Below the pieces are notes generated by a model. The model worked only from the letters and a program-made list of their open reading frames with translations. It made no database searches and had not been told where the DNA came from. Of a stretch of 64,000 nt of DNA, positions 56,701 through 64,000 are shown piece after piece. A program made the translations under genes and the position numbers. Where the stretch lies: positions 72,631,345 through 72,695,344 of the forward strand of contig NC_087062.1 in the NCBI RefSeq assembly GCF_963678635.1. The letters are read 5' to 3'. Source of the stretch: Symsagittifera roscoffensis (taxonomy: Eukaryota; Xenacoelomorpha; Acoela; Convolutidae). Position 1 is the first letter of the stretch. Every line of letters begins with the position of its first letter.

Positions 56701-59700
56701 CAATGGGAGAAAGGGTGAAGATCCGGCTAGTGAATGATTAGTTGATTTAACCTTGATTTGAAAGAAAAACAATTAGAGCCAGCGGTTGATGGTTGGGCTG
56801 TTCTTTCGGACTGTGCAAATCAATTTTAGCTGACCGTACGTAGAAACATCAACTGAAGGAAAAAGGAACTTTGAAGAATGCCGCTTATATCACAGACGTA
56901 TAAAAAGGATGGATATTTGTTAGTTTTTTTTGTAAAAGAGCAATGGAAATTTCGTGCTTGTAATGGGTTACTAAAGCGCGATATATATCGTGCGATATAT
57001 TTATAAAGCACGATATAAATCGTATTGGTGACTTCAGTTTTAGTACATGTTCTGATATGATAAAATAGGATGCGAGTCCTTATTCTATTTCACTGTCGCC
57101 GCTATAATAAATGAATCGAACCAATTTTCCATCAGCCACGATGAGTCTTTAGACGCCGACATTCAAAACACCGGGAAACCATAATCGTTCCTGTTCTCTT
57201 GATTTGTAAAGCATACTGGTTCTGTATTCATTTTCCTGTGAAGTGAGAAACAGGCCGAATTATCGTAGTGCTGAGTAATTTAAGTTACAAAAAAATTTAC
57301 TCTCTAATTAAACAGAATAGGAATTCACTGCATTAAATTACAGTTTTAGCTGCTAAAAATTATTATACGGTCTTTTAGATCAGAAACAGCGGGCTGACCT
57401 TGACATTGACCGGCCTAAAATCAGGTTAAAAATAATAGCAAATAAAGATTTCCCAGCTACTGTCGTAAAAGTACCCCACAAATCAAGGTCGCAGTTTTAA
57501 GTACGTTGAGCGCTCGCACTAAAAAACTTAGACAAAAAAGTCGTAAGAAAGAATTTTTTGAGCGTTGTCAAAGATTTCTGAAATTAAAAATGACATTTTT
57601 AGATAACGCAGCAGTTGCAGAAAATTGTGATTTTAAAAAACAGAATTAAAGGCAATAAATCAAAACCTCAGTAAATGATTTGTTGTTTGAGAGAACGAAA
57701 AATCAAAGTTAAAGTCGACTACTTATCTCCAATTTATCCACATGTTTTCCATCCTAATGTATTCAATTAGGCTTTGGTAAAACTGAAAATTTTTTGCTGT
57801 ATAAAACTTTTGGTGAATCGCTCCGAAAATTTTTCAGCAATCATAACTAAATAATAGTTTTTTTTTAAACTTAAGGCAAGCTTTTGAGGACACAAGGTTA
57901 TTTCTTTTTTGAAAGTAGTTGGTTTTTGGATATTATTCTTTTTTTCGCGGTAGAAACCTAGATATTTTCATGGCACTGTTATCTCATTATTTCAGTTTCA
58001 TATGAAAAGTAATAAAAAAGCAATTTACATCCAGTTGATTCAGAAGTTTGTCATTCCTGCGCTTTCAAATAAGTGAAAAACCGTTCACTTGAAAAATACT
58101 GGCAATAAAAAACCTGAAAAACCAATTATCTGAAAAAATTGTTTGAAAAATTTAATTTGAAAACCTGTGCACTTGAATTGTTCTAAACAATTTTTGTTTG
58201 ATTGACTCCGAATCGTTAAGGATTGACACTTGATTTTGTAACATACTTATGTACATTTAATAACATTTGCAAAATTTGCAAAATTCCATAACGAGACCAG
58301 GTTGTGGCACTAGATAGACGCTCAATTGGGTGTTTGTATATCTCTAAAATCCAAAGACAATTCTTTAAACATGATGAAATTTGTGAGAACGTTCAAAGAT
58401 CAAGCTTAAAAGGTCAAAAGAAGAACAAAACGAATGAATTTCTTAAAAGTCAGCTCAAAACTCACAAAATACACAGTTTGGCCTCTCAATCTCAGCAAAA
58501 TCCTTCAAACAATCGCAAAAAGAAATAATCGAAAAAAGCTAGAGCTTTGTGAAAAGGTTTTGAAGAGTATAGTGACCCTTTTCATTGTGCTTGCAAGACA
58601 TATTGAAATTATTGAAAAATGTCAATACTGCTTATTCATGGGCAGAGCTTTAAGATTTTTTAATGTTCCGTAAGGTAAAAACTCTAACCTTTAATTGAAT
58701 TTTGAAAGCAAAAGAAAATGCAATTACGAAACATACCTTTAGCTGATCTGATTACCTCTCACAGCTTTAAGCAAAAAATCACCGTAAGCTTAGATACTTC
58801 TCAAGCACAACAAGTTATCATAGTTTTTATGTACTTTTTTGCATGCTTTGAGAAAATAGTGGTTGTTTTGCTTTTTAGAAGTCGTGCTTGTGCTTAAAAC
58901 ACTATTGTTCGCTATAAAATTAGGTTCTTATGGCGATAGCATCCAACAGACCTTTTTTACCGAAACTCAATTGAAATCAAAAAAATAAATAGTTTTAAAT
59001 ATTTGAGGTCAACCAAATGACATTTTTCAGACCACGTGAGATTTTGCGTCAAATTCAGTTGTTGAAACGGAAAAAAATAGCGCAAAATTTGTTTTTTTTT
59101 AGGGAAATTTGTTGGGGACTTTTATCTTCCCCCATCTTCTGCAAATGACTAATTGAACTGTGGCAAACTTTATTGGTTTTAACACTCATCCTTTTAAAAC
59201 CGCTCGTTACACCATAAAATTGATGCCTATGGGAGAAAGGGTGAAGATCCGGCTAGTGAATGATTAGTTGATTTAACCTTGATTTGAAAAAAAAGAAACA
59301 ATTAGAGGCAGCGGTTGACGGTTGGGCTTTTCTTTCGGACTGGGAAAATCAATTTTAGCTGACCGTACGTAGAAACATCAACTGAAGGGAAAAGGAACTT
59401 TGTAGAATGCCGCTTATTTCACAGACGTATTAAATGGATGGAAATTTGTTCGTTTTTTTTTTCTAAAAGAGCAATGGAAAATTCGTGCTTGTAATATCGT
59501 CCATAAAAAAAGCTTAAGAACTGATTTAAATTGTTCGGAATGTAAATGAGACGAACAAAATTGTCTTATTAGGCTCAAAATGGGCTTTTTGCCTATTGTG
59601 AGAGTGTTGGGATAAAATGAAAAAAAAAATTTCAAAAAAATGGATTTTTTAAAGTTTTTGTTGACAACAAATTTTTTTTGGACTGTGAATGGAAAATAGA

Positions 59701-60730
59701 AAAATCTTCTTTTTCATGAAACAAGTAGTGGTGGATTTATTTCCAAAGCGCAGCATCAAAAATTTTACCCCATAATTTTTAAAGAATAGATGATCATCAA
59801 GGACCCTGTATCCGGGGCAGTGAAATTTCCAGTTGAAAGGAGTCTTGTTATAGTTGGTAATCGAGGCAGTTTTCAACAAACAATTACGGGAAGCTATCAA
59901 GTTGAACTTTAAAAAACCACATCACAACTGGTTTTTAAGAAACGTACGAAGTTGAAAAATGTGCCAAATTTTCTTTCTAATTTTTGTGAATCAGCCGCGC
60001 TCAGGCTTTTGTGAGATTTTAAGGTAATAGTGCCAGAAATTACAGATTGAGTTGCCAAATTTGCTATTGATCGCCGCAAAACTTGTGTTTTTGTACTACC
60101 TTAAATTTTTTTCAGCTGCTTGATGACTGAATTGAGGCTGAGACAAATTTTGTCGGAAATACTGAGTGCATGGAAGAATTTTTCCTTGTGAAAATGTGTG
60201 ATATGGTTTTAATAATTTTATAAATCAAGAAATATATTATGATAACCAGGAAAATTTTGTACTTCAATTTTTGCAAAAAAAAGCTTCAAATACGTTAAAA
60301 ACAGAATTTAATCGCCAAACAATTGACTAAATTGACCAAAATAAAAGCGAATAGAAGCTATTTTAATTGATTTCAAATGCACTGTAATTAATGTAAAATT
60401 TGTATAAAAAAGGATGGTAACCAATATTGTGCTCCAATTTGGCTGAGTGCAATATGGGAATCGAGTTTATTGATAATGACTTAGGCCATTAAAGTCCATT
60501 ATAATTTGCTTTTACTTTTATTAGATTCGGGATGTGTAAAGAGTTACACTCCAGTGACCTACTCAAACCAATTAGTGGGCATATCGGGTGCACAGTTTGG
60601 CCTCGTAATGAAGATTTTAGCCACACAATTTTACTCCAGTCATCTGTGAAATAGATTTTCCGTAAATAAAAAAATTGATGGGACTCATAGAAAGTTGGGA
60701 TTTAAAGAATATTCATGAAAATAGTTTTCA
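53739..60730. other. AT-rich spacer of unit C, no supportable gene
   Basis: Contains the spacer repeats described under unit C. Minus-strand frames 56663-56409, 57011-56826, 59635-59414 and 59900-59649, and plus frames 55754-56125 and 58304-58673, are counterparts of unit B frames with indels. None shows a recognisable domain. Confidence 0.5.
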
Positions 60731-60779
60731 GAGCGTGGAGTCGTGGCCGGGGGCGTTGCAAACCACCGAGAAACACATC

Positions 60780-62061
60780 AGAGGGTAGAAGGTTAGCCCT
60801 GAGGCGGAAATGGGATTTCCCGTGAGTGAGGCTTACGGTCTGCCAGTAAAAGCAAAATGCTTGGTGTAATTGCCAACCAGTAAATGCTAACCTATGTGAG
60901 AGCCACTATCCATTACACATGGCGATGGTGGAGGTATCCAGCCAAAGGATACTAGTGGACAAGGCCTTCTTGGTACCCAAGTGCGTACGACTGGCTCGAA
61001 TGTCGCATCATTCACATAAGCTGTTGAAGAAGATCCTGTGAACGGTGCCAAGGGAACAAAGAGATGTCTTGAGTGAAATCTGGGGAGAAGAACTCTTGAG
61101 TTTGGATGGCGAAAACACGAGTGACTTCGAGAGACAGAATACCATCGGGAAGCCGATGAACAGTGTCCCAGCACAGGAGGAAAATGATACAACACAAGAG
61201 AAGATGATGGAATTGGAAGCTCTGCTGGAAGCTTCGGGAGAACACAATCTCCGAAGCATCGATATTACACATGGGGAATGCCCATGCCATTGCTTGACAC
61301 AGACAGTGTGGTACCCGGAGCACTTAAACCTCTGCTTAGTGTGGGACGTGGAAGAACTTCGGTCAATCGGATTACCCGATCATCGGCAGATGGTGACCAT
61401 CTTGGTAGTGAGTACGATGTTGGCGTTGCGATGGATCGAGAAGAATGTGACGAAATATCGGGAGTCGAAGACAGCAACTGCGGAAACGATTTACGCTATT
61501 GGTTATTGCAGGAGACTTGAAATGTTTGAGACGGCGTTAAGGTAATCGCCATACCTATGGAGGTCAGGCACGTATGGAGCCGCATAAGATTCTTCCCGTG
61601 GTTTCGAGCGACATTGACATCTTGGTTGTATATGGTGACGAAAGACCACATGAAAAAACATAGTAAAGAATATCGAAATTTCCTGGCAGAGATAGGACCG
61701 GAAGCCTTCAAGAGACCTCTGCTAACCCATCGAAATGCGATCACGACAGGTTGGAAAAGAGTCGGTAGGGTGTCTAGAGATAATACCAAAGCGAGAGAAT
61801 GGATACTGGAGGAGGACTTGGCGAAGAACGTGAGCTTGAGCCTGCTCATTTCCTTTTGCTAGAACAGGGAATCAAAAATGAAGCGTTTACCAAATCAGAC
61901 AAAGAGGTTGCAAGATCAGAGGGGTGGATGCGATCCTTCGAACAATTAAAAGCGTGGGAAGAGATCGTAATCAGCTTCGATGATGAGGAAGCGCTGCTAA
62001 GGCAGATCACGGTGTCAAACTCATCAGGGCCTAGCACCTCGAAAACTAGGAATACGAAATG
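60780..62061 (+). pseudogene. Gene 3 C-terminal part, unit D
   Basis: Broken near its start: TAG within AGGGTAGAAGG, a small indel around 60870-60895 and TGA in CCTGTGAACGG at 61040. A 166-codon frame follows (61045-61545), ending where unit B continues, then 61557-61862 and 61799-62061. It retains HGECPCHCLTQTVWYP, KRPLLTHRNAITTGWKRVGR and the GPSTSKTRNTK end. It is the most damaged of the four copies. Confidence 0.6.
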
Positions 62062-62661
62062 AGCAGGGGGCTCAATGTTGGTTTCTTGAGTCTTGAGAGG
62101 GAAGGAAAGGCTCGAGTGTGAACTCGGATGAAATCTGAAGTCACGGAAAAAAATTTTTACCGAAACAAAATATTGTTATTAATATGCTATAATTATTATA
62201 AAAATAAAATGCTGCATGACAATTTTCCGATTGGATAGGACAAAAGTAATTTTAATCATTAGCTTCAAAAGCGGAGATTCAAGGTGCAGGTCAATGCAAA
62301 TTTTGATTGCTGTTTAGCGATAGTGTGACAATTTTACATGGTTGTGAATTTTGGGGTGTAGATAAAGTTAAAATCTGCCGCCAACTTCTGTAAATGACTA
62401 CTGGAACTGTATCTTGAGCAACACTCAGCATTCTGGGGACTCACTGGCAGACGGCAACACGCGATGAGGACATCGATCTTGAGTCCGGGGAGTATGTGCC
62501 AGTTGGTCATATTTGGGAGAAATACAAACAACGTAATTTTGGGGTGAAATGTAATTTTTCAAAAACTCAAAATAAGCCTGTCATGCTCAACTTTCTCGCG
62601 AAAACTGAAAATCTCAGAAATGCAAGATCAGAACAACCAAACTACAATCGCGGGAAAGTAG

Positions 62662-62943
62662 TTGAAAAAAGCAGCGGGAAATTGCTATTCGCAATTTCCA
62701 GATATAAATCACACGAGAGTAGAGCTGTCCTATCCTGAAATAGGAAACAGAACGGTTGCGAAAGAAGAATGCATTTATTCGGAGTGGACCAGAGTGAACC
62801 TTCGGTGGAAAGGTGGACAACCGAAGTCTCCTAATGGTCCATCCAAAAACTTTAGGTCTCAAGTGAAAACTCATTTCCCTTGTTGGAATTTATTAGTAGC
62901 AAATTTCTCAAGTTATTACATTTATGCTAGAGTCGCTAGTTAA
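62662..62943 (+). CDS. Conserved frame downstream of gene 3, unit D copy
   Basis: 93 codons, same limits as the unit C copy, ending SSYYIYARVAS. Changes relative to unit C include EECIYSEW for EEYIYSEW and LRWKGG for LWWKGG. The frame stays open despite substitutions, but two copies are too few to prove selection. Confidence 0.35.
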   Translation: MKKAAGNCYSQFPDINHTRVELSYPEIGNRTVAKEECIYSEWTRVNLRWKGGQPKSPNGPSKNFRSQVKTHFPCWNLLVANFSSYYIYARVAS

Positions 62944-64000
62944 TTTAGTTACTCCAATTATCGAGTGTGCTGTTATGTGAGTACCCAATTTAGTTTTGTT
63001 GAGTGTGTTTTATAATTATTATGTTGAGGTAAGGAGAGTTTTAGGTTGATCCATCTGAAATGGATCAAGGTTCCACTGTCTAACAAAAAAAAACTGTACG
63101 GACTGTTCCGACCCCGTTTTTAAGGGTATTTTTAGACCTAAGTATGGGGACGGTCTTATTTTCTAGAGTGGGGGGGTATTTTGGTAGTGGTTTTTTAAGC
63201 TGTAACGAGGGTTTTAGTCTCATGTCGCAAGTGAACCGAATTGGCTCCGACCCTTCGAGTTAGAAAAACACACGAGATAGTGTCCCTGACTCTTGAGCCA
63301 ATGGTTATAGGTCCTATTTTTCTTTAACCTCATATTTAATTTAAGTAGGCGACTGTTACATTAATACAAACTTTTGACTTTTTGAAACGTCAAAGTGATC
63401 TTTTCAAATAGACATCAGAATAACTGTTTTGAGATTTCTACCTGACGGTTGGTTTGTAAAAGTCTTCTCTTACATTCTGATATCTAAGCTAGAAATCGGT
63501 GTACTAATAGTTTTGTTGGATTTAGTGTAGAATTTCTGATACCCAAATTTGGGTTTTCTCATCTTGTTTTCGCATTTTCTGCTTCTGCTTTTCCTTTTGC
63601 AAAATTCGATCCCTTTTTGCTGCCTCGGCTTGTGCACTGGTAGAATTGCAGTGAAGTCTTGGTGACTTCGGTTTTAGTACATGTTCTGATATGATAAAAT
63701 AGGATGCGAGTCTTTATTCTATTTCACTGTCGCCGCTATAATAAATGAATCGAACCAATTTTCCATCAGCCACGATGAGTCTTTAGACGCCGACGTTCAA
63801 AACACCGGGAAAACATAATCGCTCCTGTTCTCTTGATTTGTAAAACATACTGGTTCCGTATTCATTTTCCTGTGAAGTGAGAAATAGGCCGAATTCTCGT
63901 AGTGCTGAGTAATTGAAGTTACAAAAAATTTTTCTCTCTAACTAAACAGAATAGGAATTCACTGCATCTAAATTACAGTTTTAGCTGTTTAATATTTTTA

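Larger units (their letters stand above)
51531..60730. repeat. Tandem unit C (9.2 kb) with an internal 2.5-kb duplication
   Basis: Opens at TTTTCAGAGCGTGGAGTCG. After the gene 3 C-terminus and its flank, the spacer carries a duplication: GGTGACTTC(T/A)GTTTTAG occurs at 54482 and again at 57027. Between 56977 and 57024 lies an AT-rich filler not found elsewhere. The 1.3-kb block is present once in truncated form (about 56190-56975) and once more complete (58738-60005). Confidence 0.8.
60731..64000. repeat. Tandem unit D (runs off the window)
   Basis: Same opening as unit C (TTTTCAGAGCGTGGAGTCG), gene 3 C-terminus, conserved frame, hairpin and spacer up to the window end. The last several hundred bases match unit B near 45.6-45.9 kb most closely (CGGGAAAACATAATCGCTCC in both), which suggests exchange between units. 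Confidence 0.85.

Overview
This window looks like a gene-poor, repeat-dense piece of a metazoan, probably invertebrate, genome. It holds one intact-looking cellular gene, an immunity-related (IRG-type) GTPase. Everything else large is decayed retroelement sequence, tandem duplications or a minisatellite. No operons, Shine-Dalgarno sites, rRNA or tRNA genes were seen. Two possible introns of about 47-49 nt with nematode-like acceptors, and two TTTTCAG acceptor-like sites, hint at a nematode; this is weak evidence.

Layout. (1) 1-3734: the minus-strand IRG GTPase gene (992-2152) lies between two nearly identical 720-bp direct repeats. (2) About 4570-11170: an old, heavily mutated minus-strand Ty3/gypsy retrotransposon with reverse transcriptase and RNase H remnants, both riddled with stops. 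(3) 11.8-25.9 kb: three younger, shorter relatives of that element, arranged almost in tandem. They appear to lack the RT/RNase H part, and each carries an ORF with a variable number of 53-codon repeats. (4) Inside and after these copies sits a 21-bp minisatellite that is open in all six frames. The largest array (25.95-27.88 kb) has an 810-bp higher-order repeat.

(5) 28.06-40.49 kb: a roughly 12.4-kb plus-strand coding region, nearly continuous but broken by stops and frameshifts. I read it as three adjacent genes of one large retroelement-like unit. Gene 1 encodes a Gag (capsid-like region, two CCHC zinc knuckles) that runs on into a macro domain resembling OARD1/Poa1 ADP-ribose hydrolases. 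Gene 2 encodes a coiled coil plus an SGNH/GDSL-type esterase. Gene 3 is a giant ORF of about 2,300 codons with a second SGNH-like segment and no other domain I recognise. I find no RT, RNase H, protease or integrase in this unit. (6) 39-64 kb: the 3' end of gene 3 and its AT-rich downstream sequence are amplified in four tandem units of 3.6, 8.6, 9.2 and at least 3.3 kb, with further nested duplications.

The strongest candidate for something undescribed is the Gag-macro / SGNH / giant-ORF unit. Its domain combination is unusual for a retroelement, its copy here is dead, and its 3' end is being propagated in a tandem array. All domain calls come from reading translated sequence by eye. No database search was run.
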